Origin: CmP2 sp052084925
Lineage (GTDB): Bacteria > Actinomycetota > Actinomycetes > Actinomycetales > Micrococcaceae
Direction of reading: 5' to 3'
Assembly: GCA_052084925.1 (NCBI GenBank)
Contig: JBQDEV010000009.1
Location: 1-64,000 of the forward strand
Length of the DNA stretch: 64,000 bases
The notes beneath the pieces are model-generated. The model ran no database searches and was not told the origin of the DNA. It saw only the letters and a list, made by a program, of their open reading frames with translations. Positions 25,049 to 33,353 of this stretch are shown here, piece by piece (the stretch's first letter is position 1; each line of letters starts with the position of its first letter). The translations under genes were made by a program, and so were the position numbers.

Positions 25049-26545
25049 CTACTGGCCAGCGCCGACTACTGCAGCGCGCTTGGTCGATGACCGGAACGCG
25101 AGCAGCGCCAGCACGACCCCGATCAGCGAGGTGACGGCGACCAGTGCCGCCGCACCGTGGAATCCGGTGAGTAGCGCCTCCTCCGAGCTGGCACCCGTGG
25201 CCAGGCCGGCGTTGGCCAGCATGCTGTACACGCCGGCACCCAGGGAAGTACCCACACATCCGGCGATCTGGAAGCTGGTGGCCACCACGGTCACGCCGTG
25301 TGAGCTGACCTCGCGGTCCAGGCTCCCCAGGGCGAAGGTCTGCGCCGGGCCGATCGCGAAGGCCGTAGCCAACACCGCCGGCACGTAGAGCACACCGAAC
25401 AGCCAGATCGGTGCGGATCCCGCGGCCACCCCCACCAGGGTGACGAACACCGCCATCGTGAGGAAGCCTAGGGGCAGCGACCAACGACCGCCGAACCGGT
25501 CAAACATGCGCCCGGCCACCGGGCCCAGCGCCACGGTGAGCAGGATGCCCGGCGCCAAGGTCAGCGACGCGCCCAGTGGGGACATCTCGCGGGCCGACTG
25601 CAGGTACAACGGGATGACGACGTTCATCGCGAACACAAAGACCAGGCCCAGCACCGTCATGACCACACCCAGCACGAAGGGGCGGCTGGCGAAGGGACGC
25701 AGATCCAGCAGCGGGTTCTCGATGCGACGCTGCCGCAGGATGAAGACCCACAGCGCAATGATGCCGACGATGCCGGAACCGGCGGCGGTTAGCGGGGCGC
25801 CGTCGAAAGCTGAGGTCACCCCGTTGAGGATGCCCACCAGGGCGATGGTCACCAGCAGTAGCGAAACGACGTCGAGCACCGGGCGGTGCAGCTCGGCCAC
25901 GGTGCGCAGCACCAGTCCACCGCTGATCATCACGAGGAGGGTGAGTCCGCCGAACACCCACATCAGGGTGGTCCACGGGGCGACGGTCAGCAGCACGCCC
26001 GAGAGCACGATCGCCAGCGAGGGGCCCAGGGTGGTCATCGCCGCCATGATGCCCATGTTCATGCCCAGCTGGTGCCGCTCGGACACCGCCAGGGTGATGT
26101 TCATGCCGATCGGGGTAATCAGACCGGTGCCGATGGCCTGCAGCAGCCGGCCGAGCAGCAGGATCTCAAAGCTGGGAGCCAGCGCGCCCACCACGGAGCC
26201 GACCACCATGATGGCGAGGATGCTGACGAACAGCCCGCGCGTGGGGAACCGGTGGTAGAGCACATTGGACACGGGAACAAACACCGCTGCGACCAGCAAG
26301 TAGCCGGTGGTCAGCCACTGCACGGTGGAGACGGTGACGCCGAAGTCCGCCATGATCGGAGTGAACGCGACGTTGAGGAAGGTCTCGTTGAAGGTGGCGA
26401 GAAAAGCAGCGGCAGCGGCGACGGCGATCATGCCGCCGCGGCGCGGGGTGCTCTTCGATTCGGGCTGCGACGCCGGTGCCGGCTGGTCGACGGTGGTGAC
26501 CGGTGCGGTCGGCGCTGAAGGCGCAGTAGGGGAGGATAAGGGCAC
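25049..26545 (-). CDS. MFS transporter, DHA2 (drug:H+ antiporter) type
   Basis: A 498-residue membrane protein with about 14 predicted segments after a 38-residue proline/serine-rich cytosolic N-terminus. Motif A-like loops (YHRFPTRGLF) and the motif C region (MNMGIMAAMTTLGPSLAIVLSGVLL) are as in EmrB/QacA/LmrB-type exporters. The QWLTTGYLLVAAVFVPVS stretch is a typical DHA2 helix 2. The start is GTG at 26545 with AGGAG 6 nt upstream. The substrate is unknown and no adjacent TetR/MarR regulator is present. The 294 bp upstream contain no supported gene. Confidence 0.9.
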   Translation of the reverse strand: MPLSSPTAPSAPTAPVTTVDQPAPASQPESKSTPRRGGMIAVAAAAAFLATFNETFLNVAFTPIMADFGVTVSTVQWLTTGYLLVAAVFVPVSNVLYHRFPTRGLFVSILAIMVVGSVVGALAPSFEILLLGRLLQAIGTGLITPIGMNITLAVSERHQLGMNMGIMAAMTTLGPSLAIVLSGVLLTVAPWTTLMWVFGGLTLLVMISGGLVLRTVAELHRPVLDVVSLLLVTIALVGILNGVTSAFDGAPLTAAGSGIVGIIALWVFILRQRRIENPLLDLRPFASRPFVLGVVMTVLGLVFVFAMNVVIPLYLQSAREMSPLGASLTLAPGILLTVALGPVAGRMFDRFGGRWSLPLGFLTMAVFVTLVGVAAGSAPIWLFGVLYVPAVLATAFAIGPAQTFALGSLDREVSSHGVTVVATSFQIAGCVGTSLGAGVYSMLANAGLATGASSEEALLTGFHGAAALVAVTSLIGVVLALLAFRSSTKRAAVVGAGQ

Positions 26546-26839
26546 AGATGACTCCTGATATGCGGCGGGTTGAGGTGTAGCTGCTCGACCGTGCCGTGTC
26601 AGAAAGTGCGGGAATGCACCCTCGCGTGTCGTGTCATCGATGCGCCATGCGGGCTCGAAAGCCAGCAGTTACCGTAGCACGTTGACCCCACCTCGCATAA
26701 GCTGGCGCCCATTTCTCCTCGTGACCACAATGAGCCTCAGGTGCCTGTGGACAACACACGATGCCACAGCGCAGAAGACGCCATACTGGTAGCGACCCGA
26801 TCGGACGGATACGATGGAGTCCAGAGAAAAGGAGCCGCA

Positions 26840-27178
26840 ATGACCGCACGTCACGCTGTCGAGAAGCGCGTCTACGAGCTGGTAACCACCTTGAGTCTCG
26901 AAGGCGTGGACCTACACGAGCGAAATCACATTATCGCGGCCCTCAATCAGGCGGTTTTTGACGCTACTGGTCACTATCCCACCGTGACGGCATACTTCGT
27001 GAAGCCTCATCCCGAAGGCAAAAACGTGTCTGTCGGTCTGCGTATCGAGAAGCCTCGAGAATCCGGAGTCGAGAACATTGCGCAACGCGTGATTGACGAT
27101 GCGCTGGCAGCGCTCTCCGAGGCAGAACGAAGTTCCTGGACGCCCGAATTCGAGGGGTCGACTCTGGTCATCGCCTGA
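26840..27178 (+). CDS. hypothetical protein, first gene of an accessory cluster
   Basis: A 112-residue cytosolic protein of unknown family. The ATG has a strong AAAAGGAG 6 nt upstream, and a TACGAT box at 26810-26815 could be its -10. The N-terminus is helical (RHAVEKRVYELVTTLSLEGVDLHERNHIIAALNQAVF) and a beta-like middle (VTAYFVKPHPEGKNVSVGLRIE) follows. The GC content is lower than that of the flanking core genes. Its stop overlaps the next ATG (TGATG), so the two are co-translated. Confidence 0.65.
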   Translation: MTARHAVEKRVYELVTTLSLEGVDLHERNHIIAALNQAVFDATGHYPTVTAYFVKPHPEGKNVSVGLRIEKPRESGVENIAQRVIDDALAALSEAERSSWTPEFEGSTLVIA

Positions 27179-27360
27179 TGTCGGCGCACGAGAGTGCCGC
27201 CGATGGTGGCGCGCCTGCGTGGTGGATTAATTTTGTAGGTCCCCATGAGCTTTTGGGAGGCGTCAGCATCATTTTCCGCTCCGACGACGAGACACAGCGG
27301 GCGTTTGATGAACTCAACACCGATGGCGCTCCGATTCCGACGCGATTCAAGATGCTCTGA
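27178..27360 (+). CDS. hypothetical 60-residue protein
   Basis: Its ATG overlaps the previous stop by one base (TGATG). A small soluble protein with WWINFVGPHELLGGVSIIFRS and DETQRAFDELNTDGAPI, i.e. a beta hairpin followed by a helix. No family recognised. It probably works with the upstream 112-residue protein (inference from coupling only). Confidence 0.55.
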   Translation: MSAHESAADGGAPAWWINFVGPHELLGGVSIIFRSDDETQRAFDELNTDGAPIPTRFKML

Positions 27361-27644
27361 TTGAAGCAGCGGTTCGTCGGAGGAAAGACAGGCTCCGTGC
27401 CGAAACAGAGTATCTAGCAGTGGAGTCTGATGATCGGGCTGGTGCCGAACAGGTTCTGCGGGACATGGCAACACTGTGCGAGCCTGGATCTCGCCCGGTG
27501 AACAGGCGAGAAAGACCTCGCGAACGAATCGAACCTCTGAAAGTGGCATGCGTCGAAAAGGAGCCAGAACCTTGCACAAGAACCTCCGATTCGCCTTCAC
27601 TCTCGGAGTGCGTCGCGACAGGAAAATCGAGACATGCCGTTTGA
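27312..27644 (+). pseudogene. remnant resembling an antitoxin C-terminus
   Basis: This frame is open from 27312 to 27644 without an ATG start. It reads AIQDALIEAAVRRRKDRLR, then AETEYLAVESDDRAGAEQVL and RDMATL, the sort of helical tail seen in small type II antitoxins of actinobacteria. After that it degenerates into basic sequence with no recognisable family. In the +1 frame from about 27476 a short stretch (ISPGEQARKTS) is vaguely MazF-like, but this is weak. I read the region as decayed toxin-antitoxin DNA. The rest of the gap to 27719 shows nothing else. Confidence 0.35.
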
Positions 27645-27719
27645 GCCGAGCATCCCGGAGTCGTGCCAGATCAGCAGGTCTGCAGACCTTCCCACGATAT
27701 TGACTCTGCCATTACGTCG

Positions 27720-29153
27720 CTACGCAAAAGGTATATAGCGGCGTGATCGGTTTCCGGCTGGGCCTCGAGGGTCGATAATGATCACTTGTAGCTTGACGAG
27801 CTCCGCGATGAGGTTGCTAATCGACGCTACCTTTGACTTAGGCAGGCCGAAGCGCTCACGCAGCGAGGAGTTTGTCATATGCGAACCATTGGCCCATTTC
27901 AAACAGCAGTGCATGTAGGTGGCCCACTGCCGTTCGTTGGGTCCCATTTGTTCCCAACTCAGTGATCCTCGGAGAATCACGCGCGTGCTTACGGTTTCCG
28001 ATATGAATTCGGGTGCTGCTCCATGAATTTCCTCAAAGGCTGCGAGAGTCCTATCAACGCCGCTTCCTCTATTTTCGGCTAGACCCAGCCGTCGCATCAT
28101 GTCTGCAAGATCTCGATTGCGTTGAGCGTTCTCGGTAACAAACTTGCGAACATCGATCAGCGGTTCTCCGCCATTCGAAATCTCGATACGGTCAGCGAAA
28201 ACTTCCACGGTCGGATAGTTGCTCCCAACGAGTGCATGAAAATCCTGGTGAACCAGTGCGTTGGCCAGCAATTCCCGAAGTGCCACCTGGGGGTATGGGT
28301 GCACATCCTTACGGTGTGCTTCGGAGAATTCCTCGCGCCGTGGCATCATCGCACTGAGAAATTCAAGAGCCTCACCCATGGCAAGCCCATATCCGGAATC
28401 GAAAAGCTTGTCAGTGACGGCGTGAAGGCGACCTGACCCTTCGTATCGTAGGACGCGTAGCTTGTGTGTTTGCAATTGGAACGTCTCGAGGTCTCGGGCG
28501 GCGACCAGGGCTCCAAGCTTTAATATGATCCACTCGTCTTCAATTTGAGAGCGCTTAATCAAACCAATACGCTCTAGGATTTTGAGCTGTTGGACCGACG
28601 ATGCAGGTCTCGGCTCTTGAAGCAAGTCAAATATGCCGTCACAGTGAAGGCGCTCGAAAACGCCTGAGGAGGGTAGCGATTCGGAAGCTTCTTCTTGCTC
28701 GTAAGGAAGTGCAGTCTCAGAGAAAATGCTCCGAAGCTCATCCTCTGTCATTCCAGTCAGACTCTCTCCGGTTCGGGTCAAATATGCTCCCTCCAACTGA
28801 CGGGGAGTTCCGCGAGGACGTGGTGGAATGATGAACCGAAGGACTCGTTTGCCTTCGTATTCGATCTCTTCGATCTCAACTTTGAATCCCAGACGATCTC
28901 TGAGAGTCATTTCAGTGTCGTTCGTATCGTTAAACGCTTCAGTCCCAACGACTGAACGTGGAAGGCGATCGGAAACACCGAGGAAAAGGTCGCCGCCGCC
29001 GATATTCGATATCGCCACGCAGTACTGAGCGAGCTTCTTCATGTCGAATTGAAGCCGAGCCTCTTTGAACTCGAGTCGAGGGTCTTCGGTACGCACGAGC
29101 TTCTGAGCGAGGTAATTCTTGGCAAGGAGTGGATCGGTATAGCGTCGATGCAT
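27720..29153 (-). CDS. Schlafen/AlbA_2-domain protein with ATPase-like and winged-helix C-terminus
   Basis: A 477-residue protein. Residues about 20-150 are an AlbA_2 (Schlafen-type) domain: the acidic LEFKEAR, then YCVAISNIGGGDLFLGVSD and GTPRQLEGAYLTRTGES. Residues about 260-380 match the HATPase_c_4-like region of these proteins: ALRELLANALVHQDF, DRIEISNGGEPL and ADMMRRLGLAENRGSGVDRTL. The end (about 400-477) looks like a winged helix (TNSSLRERFGLPKSKVASISNLIAEL). Such proteins are annotated as transcriptional regulators, and Schlafen relatives include tRNA nucleases. The GC content is well below that of core genes. It starts 9 nt after the stop of the 29163-29504 frame. A defence-related role is possible but is inference. 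Confidence 0.85.
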   Translation of the reverse strand: MHRRYTDPLLAKNYLAQKLVRTEDPRLEFKEARLQFDMKKLAQYCVAISNIGGGDLFLGVSDRLPRSVVGTEAFNDTNDTEMTLRDRLGFKVEIEEIEYEGKRVLRFIIPPRPRGTPRQLEGAYLTRTGESLTGMTEDELRSIFSETALPYEQEEASESLPSSGVFERLHCDGIFDLLQEPRPASSVQQLKILERIGLIKRSQIEDEWIILKLGALVAARDLETFQLQTHKLRVLRYEGSGRLHAVTDKLFDSGYGLAMGEALEFLSAMMPRREEFSEAHRKDVHPYPQVALRELLANALVHQDFHALVGSNYPTVEVFADRIEISNGGEPLIDVRKFVTENAQRNRDLADMMRRLGLAENRGSGVDRTLAAFEEIHGAAPEFISETVSTRVILRGSLSWEQMGPNERQWATYMHCCLKWANGSHMTNSSLRERFGLPKSKVASISNLIAELVKLQVIIIDPRGPAGNRSRRYIPFA

Positions 29154-29162
29154 AGATTAATA

Positions 29163-29504
29163 TTACGGCTCGACGTTAAATTTTGAGGGCGCATAGGCAA
29201 GGCGTGGATGGCCAAAATGGAATGACGCTGACCCTGTGGAAAACATCGATTCGACAAGTGTGCTGAATAGATGTGAATCAGCAGAGTAATGGCTGTAGAG
29301 GAACAGGGCCACATTGGTGAGAAGGACCGTGATTTCAGGTCTTTCCATCCAGGTACGGAGCGGGAATGAGGAATATGTAGCCCCACGTGTAATGAGGACG
29401 ATGGCGCTGCGCCAACGAAGCGACGGCTCAACGAGGCGGGTGCGGGCGGCCTGAATGTAATGGACGGTTTCGCTGTGGATATCGTCGAGCTCGGCGGATT
29501 CCAC
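29163..29504 (-). CDS. hypothetical protein upstream of the Schlafen-like gene
   Basis: A 113-residue frame starting with GTG at 29504 and ending 9 nt before the Schlafen-like ATG. No good SD or ATG is seen, so the 5' end may be truncated by the junction with the rhodanese gene. The sequence (IHSETVHYIQAARTRLVEPSLRWRS, then ITVLLTNVALFLYSHYSADSH) has protein-like helices and low GC, as in its neighbour. No family recognised. Confidence 0.4.
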   Translation of the reverse strand: MESAELDDIHSETVHYIQAARTRLVEPSLRWRSAIVLITRGATYSSFPLRTWMERPEITVLLTNVALFLYSHYSADSHLFSTLVESMFSTGSASFHFGHPRLAYAPSKFNVEP

Positions 29505-29558
29505 GACGCTGAACGATGACTTGGTGAGGCGGGGCCGTCAGGTCGCTAGGCTAGGGGG

Positions 29559-29888
29559 ATGAGCATGTACGAGACCGTCACCGTGAACGACGTCCCCGAG
29601 GGCGCCACCATCCTCGATGTCCGCGACGACTACGAGTTCGTGGCCGGCCGGGCTGCCGGTGCGCAGCACCTGCCACTGGATCAGCTGCCCGAGCGCTTCG
29701 ACGCCGAGCTGGACCCGGACACCGACTACTACGTGATCTGCCGGACCGGCGGACGCTCCGCCCGCGCCGCCGAATTCCTCCAGGCGCGCGGATTCTCCGC
29801 GTTCAACATTGCCGGTGGCTCCGGCGCCTGGCTCGAAGCTGGCAAGCCGATGGAGGCCGACGGCGGCGCCGAGCCGATCGTGAAATGA
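29559..29888 (+). CDS. rhodanese-domain protein
   Basis: A 109-residue single rhodanese domain that transfers sulfane sulfur. It has ILDVRDDYEFVAGRAAGAQHLPL and the active loop CRTGGRS with Cys61. A TAGGCT box ends 6 nt before the ATG, which fits leaderless initiation. It overlaps the next gene by 4 bp (ATGA), so it is co-expressed with pheA. No signal peptide, so cytosolic. Confidence 0.92.
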   Translation: MSMYETVTVNDVPEGATILDVRDDYEFVAGRAAGAQHLPLDQLPERFDAELDPDTDYYVICRTGGRSARAAEFLQARGFSAFNIAGGSGAWLEAGKPMEADGGAEPIVK

Positions 29889-30820
29889 GCCGACCGGTCT
29901 ACGCCTTCCTCGGCCCGGAAGGCACCTTCACCGAGGCCGCGCTGCGCCAGGTGGTCTCCTCCGACGACGGCGAATACCGTCCCGTCGGCTCCGTGATCAC
30001 CGCCTTGGCACAGGTGCGCGCCGGGGACGCCCAGTTCGCCGTCGTGCCCATCGAGAACTCGGTGGAGGGCGGGGTCACCGCCACCCTCGACGACATTGCC
30101 GCCGATGACGGGCTGCAGATCGTGCGCGAGGTGTTGGTCCCCATCAGCTTCGTGCTTGTGGGGCGCACCGAGTTGCCACTGGCGGAGATCACCAGCGTGG
30201 CCACCCACTCCCACGGCTGGGCGCAGGTGCGCAACTGGGCCGCCGAGCACCTGCCCAACGCCGAGTTCATTCCCGCCTCCTCCACGGCAGCCGGTGCGCG
30301 CGGGTTGCTCGACCCTGAGACCGGCTACCAGGCCGCCGTGTGCTCGCCGCTGGTGGCCGAACAGGTGGGCTTGCCCGTGCTCGCCCAGGCGATCGAAGAC
30401 ACCGCCGGTGCGGTCACCCGCTTCGTCGTCGTCTCGCGACCGGGGCCGCTGGGGGAGCCGACCGGCTCCGACAAGACCACCGTGGTGGTGCCGCTACCGG
30501 AAGATCACCCGGGCGCACTGATGGAGATTCTCGACCAGTTCTCCACGCGCGGGATCAACCTTTCCCGCATCGAATCACGCCCGACCGGCGCCGGATTGGG
30601 GAGCTACTTCTTCTCCATCGACCTCGAGGGCCACCTCGCAGAGGAGCGGGTGTCGGCCGCCCTGGCCGCGCTGTACCGGATGATTCCTGGCGTGCGGTTC
30701 CTGGGGTCCTACCCGCGGGCCGATCAGCGCCGGTACCAGGTGCCCGAGCACACCACCGACGCAGCCTACCACTCCGGTCAGGCCTGGGTTACCGAACTGT
30801 TGGGCCGCTCCGGGACCTGA
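29885..30820 (+). CDS. pheA: prephenate dehydratase
   Basis: Converts prephenate to phenylpyruvate in phenylalanine synthesis. The 311-residue protein has the catalytic domain (FLGPEGTFTEAAL, VPIENSVEGGVTATLD, ATHSHGWAQVRNW, DTAGAVTRFVVVSRP with the catalytic Thr-Arg-Phe) and a C-terminal ACT domain from about residue 200 with NLSRIESRPTG, the phenylalanine-binding ESRP motif. There is no chorismate mutase part, as in other actinobacteria. The 3' end overlaps the convergent lipid kinase by 43 bp. Confidence 0.97.
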   Translation: MSRPVYAFLGPEGTFTEAALRQVVSSDDGEYRPVGSVITALAQVRAGDAQFAVVPIENSVEGGVTATLDDIAADDGLQIVREVLVPISFVLVGRTELPLAEITSVATHSHGWAQVRNWAAEHLPNAEFIPASSTAAGARGLLDPETGYQAAVCSPLVAEQVGLPVLAQAIEDTAGAVTRFVVVSRPGPLGEPTGSDKTTVVVPLPEDHPGALMEILDQFSTRGINLSRIESRPTGAGLGSYFFSIDLEGHLAEERVSAALAALYRMIPGVRFLGSYPRADQRRYQVPEHTTDAAYHSGQAWVTELLGRSGT

Positions 30821-31908
30821 ACCCGTAGCGACTCCGGTTGCACTCGCGCGGAGATCTCGCGGACCTGATCCGAGGCATCCCCGTCGAGTTGGGACGTCAT
30901 CGGTTCGTGCAGCACAATCTTGCACTGGGTGGCCTGGTGCGATTCGAGTGCCGGCAGCTTGCGGCGCGATTTCAACAGCGTCTTGCCGGCAATGCGCAGC
31001 CAGTCCACCACGTGGCGCGGGGACAGCAACACCACATCGAGCAAACCGTCGTCGATCACGGCGTGCGGAATGAAGTTGATGCCTCCGGTGAGTAGCCCGC
31101 AGTTCGCCACCATCACGGAGCGCACCTGGTAGCGCTGCAGGGGTCCGCCATCGAGTGACACGGAGATCTCCTTGCGCTTGCCCGCGAGCTGTCGCATGCC
31201 GGCCTCGCCGTAAGCCAGCCACCCGGCGTGCTGCTTGAGAGTGTCATTGGTGGTGTCCATGATGTCGGCGTCATAACCGACCCCGGCGATCACCGTGAAC
31301 GCGGTGCGCTGCACGGAACCGTCCTGGTTCGTGAGGCGGATCGTGACCGTATCGATGGCGCGGTGATGACCCTGCAGGGCGATGGTGATGCACTGCTCCA
31401 TATCGGTGATGGGCAGGTGCAGGTTGCGGGCCAGCAGGTTCCCGGTGCCCAGCGGCAGGATGCCGAGTGAGGCCTCCGTGCCAGCCAGCACCTCGGCCAC
31501 CCGACGCACGGTGCCGTCGCCGCCGGCGGCCAGTACCACGGTGGCGCCGTCGGCCAGTGCCTGCTCGGCCATCGCCCGACCGGGATCGGCCTCGGTGGTC
31601 TCGTAGACCATCACCGCTGGCATTCCTGCCACCCGCGCGGTGACCTCCACCTGGCGACGCGTGTCGGCGGCATGGGGCTTAACGGGGTTCAGGATCAGCG
31701 CGACCTTCTGCGTCGGGTCGAGCGAGCGCGCCACTGAGGGCACGGAGGAAATGGTCTGCACCTGCAGGCTCACCGAGTCGAGCCCCTCCACCAGCCGGTG
31801 GACGAGATGGGCCTGTCGCCGGAGCTGGACGCTGAGCACGATGACCGTGACGAGCAACAGCAGGATCAGGGAGAGGGCCACCACGGCCAGGATCATCTCA
31901 GCGCTCAT
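30778..31908 (-). CDS. diacylglycerol/lipid kinase family protein
   Basis: A 376-residue protein that probably phosphorylates diacylglycerol or a related lipid. An N-terminal membrane helix (about 3-30, MILAVVALSLILLLLVTVIVLSV split by one residue) is followed by the DAGK catalytic domain with LILNPVK, AAGGDGTVRRVAEVL (nucleotide-binding GGDGT) and LPLGTGNLLARNL. The ATG at 31908 has a TACACT box 6 nt upstream, the leaderless pattern. A longer frame to 31971 is not needed. It overlaps pheA at its 3' end. Confidence 0.9.
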   Translation of the reverse strand: MSAEMILAVVALSLILLLLVTVIVLSVQLRRQAHLVHRLVEGLDSVSLQVQTISSVPSVARSLDPTQKVALILNPVKPHAADTRRQVEVTARVAGMPAVMVYETTEADPGRAMAEQALADGATVVLAAGGDGTVRRVAEVLAGTEASLGILPLGTGNLLARNLHLPITDMEQCITIALQGHHRAIDTVTIRLTNQDGSVQRTAFTVIAGVGYDADIMDTTNDTLKQHAGWLAYGEAGMRQLAGKRKEISVSLDGGPLQRYQVRSVMVANCGLLTGGINFIPHAVIDDGLLDVVLLSPRHVVDWLRIAGKTLLKSRRKLPALESHQATQCKIVLHEPMTSQLDGDASDQVREISARVQPESLRVQVPERPNSSVTQA

Positions 31909-31996
31909 GACCCCAGTGTAGATCTGTTCAGTGATGGGACATGGCTCGCGATCCCTCCGCCCACCGGCCATGAGCCATCACTGAAGCATTTTCTGC

Positions 31997-32043
31997 CAGC
32001 ATCTCTGCCTCGCGACAGCATCGAACAGCATCTTTGAGATGCT
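31997..32043. repeat. CAGCATC repeats and hairpin upstream of serS
   Basis: CAGCATC occurs at 31997-32003, 32016-32022 and 32026-32032, and a perfect 7-bp hairpin AGCATCT-TTG-AGATGCT spans 32027-32043. The TAGGCT -10 of serS follows at 32051-32056. The cluster sits in the -15 to -70 region relative to the expected start site and may be a protein-binding array. Confidence 0.45.
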
Positions 32044-32062
32044 ATTTAGGTAGGCTGGTGCT

Positions 32063-33349
32063 GTGATTGACGTCAAGCACCTCACCGAGAACCCTGATCA
32101 GTACCGAGCCTCGCAGCGCGCCCGCGGGGCGGATGAGTCGCTGGTGCAGCGCATCATCGATGCCGACGCCGAGCGTCGCTCCGCGCTGTCTCGGTTCGAA
32201 TCTCTGCGTGCCGAGCAGAAGTCCTTCGGCAAGAAGGTCGCGCAGGCCCAGGGTGAGGAGAAGCAGCAGCTGCTCGCCGAGGTGAAGGAGCTGGCCGCTC
32301 AAGTCAAGGCCGCCGACGCCGAGTCCAATGAAAAGGAAGCCGAGCTCGACGCCCTGCAGCGGGTCTTCCCGAACCTCATCATCGACGGCATCCCGGCCGG
32401 TGGCGAGGACGACTTCAGCGTGCTCAAGGAGATCGGCACCCCGCGCGATTTCTCGGCGGACGGCTTCGAGCCCAAGGACCACCTCGAGCTGGGCGAGCTG
32501 CTCGGCGCGATCGACATGGAGCGCGGGGCGAAGGTCTCCGGCTCGCGGTTCTACTTCCTTCGCGGTGTAGGTGCGCGCCTGGAGATGGCCCTGATCCAGA
32601 TGGGTATGGACCTGGCACTGAAGAACGGCTTCACCCCGATGATCACGCCTACCCTGGTGCGTCCTGAGACCATGCAGGGCACCGGGTTCGACGTCGAGCA
32701 CGACGACGAGATCTACCGCCTCGAGCGCGACGACCTGTACCTGGTAGGTACCTCTGAGGTAGCGCTGGCCGGGCTGCACTCTGATGAGATCCTGGACCTG
32801 TCCGCCGGGCCGACCCGCTACGCCGGCTACTCAAGCTGTTACCGCCGCGAGGCCGGTGCCGCCGGTAAGGACACCCGCGGCATCATCCGCGTGCACCAGT
32901 TCAACAAGCTGGAGATGTTCGTCTACACCACGGTGGAGGAATCCGAGGCCGAGCACGCCCGCCTGCTCGCCTGGGAAGAGGAGATGCTGGCCAAGATCGA
33001 GGTGCCCTACCGGGTGATCGACACGGCGGCTGGCGATCTCGGCATGTCCGCGGCCCGCAAATTCGACTGCGAGGCTTGGGTGCCCACGCAGGGTGCATAC
33101 CGTGAGCTGACCTCGACGTCGAACTGCACCACCTTCCAGGCGCGGCGCCTGCAGATCCGCGAACGTGTGACCAACGACGACGGCTCTAAGGGTGGCACCC
33201 GCGCGGTGGCCACCCTCAACGGCACGCTGGCCACCACCCGCTGGATCGTGGCGATTCTGGAGAACCACCAGAACGCCGACGGTACCGTCACCGTTCCGGA
33301 AGCACTGCGCCCCTACCTGGGCGGGCTCGAGGTGCTCCCGCTGGTGTGA
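32063..33349 (+). CDS. serS: seryl-tRNA synthetase
   Basis: Charges tRNA-Ser. The 428-residue protein has the N-terminal coiled-coil arm (about 30-100, rich in Lys/Glu/Gln), class II motif 1, motif 2 around GYSSCYRREAGAAGKDTRGIIRVHQFNK and motif 3 near LNGTLATTRWIVAILENHQ. The TSEVAL serine/AMP site is also seen. The GTG at 32063 lies 6 nt after TAGGCT, giving a leaderless mRNA. No T-box-like leader is present. Confidence 0.97.
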   Translation: MIDVKHLTENPDQYRASQRARGADESLVQRIIDADAERRSALSRFESLRAEQKSFGKKVAQAQGEEKQQLLAEVKELAAQVKAADAESNEKEAELDALQRVFPNLIIDGIPAGGEDDFSVLKEIGTPRDFSADGFEPKDHLELGELLGAIDMERGAKVSGSRFYFLRGVGARLEMALIQMGMDLALKNGFTPMITPTLVRPETMQGTGFDVEHDDEIYRLERDDLYLVGTSEVALAGLHSDEILDLSAGPTRYAGYSSCYRREAGAAGKDTRGIIRVHQFNKLEMFVYTTVEESEAEHARLLAWEEEMLAKIEVPYRVIDTAAGDLGMSAARKFDCEAWVPTQGAYRELTSTSNCTTFQARRLQIRERVTNDDGSKGGTRAVATLNGTLATTRWIVAILENHQNADGTVTVPEALRPYLGGLEVLPLV

Positions 33350-33353
33350 GCAC

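Noticed and set aside
32041..32062. T-box riboswitch for serS
   Set aside because: The promoter predicts a start at the GTG, leaving no leader RNA, and no T-box sequence is present.
32193..32208. GGTTCGAATCTC, like a tRNA T-loop
   Set aside because: It lies inside the serS coding frame with no acceptor or anticodon stems around it.
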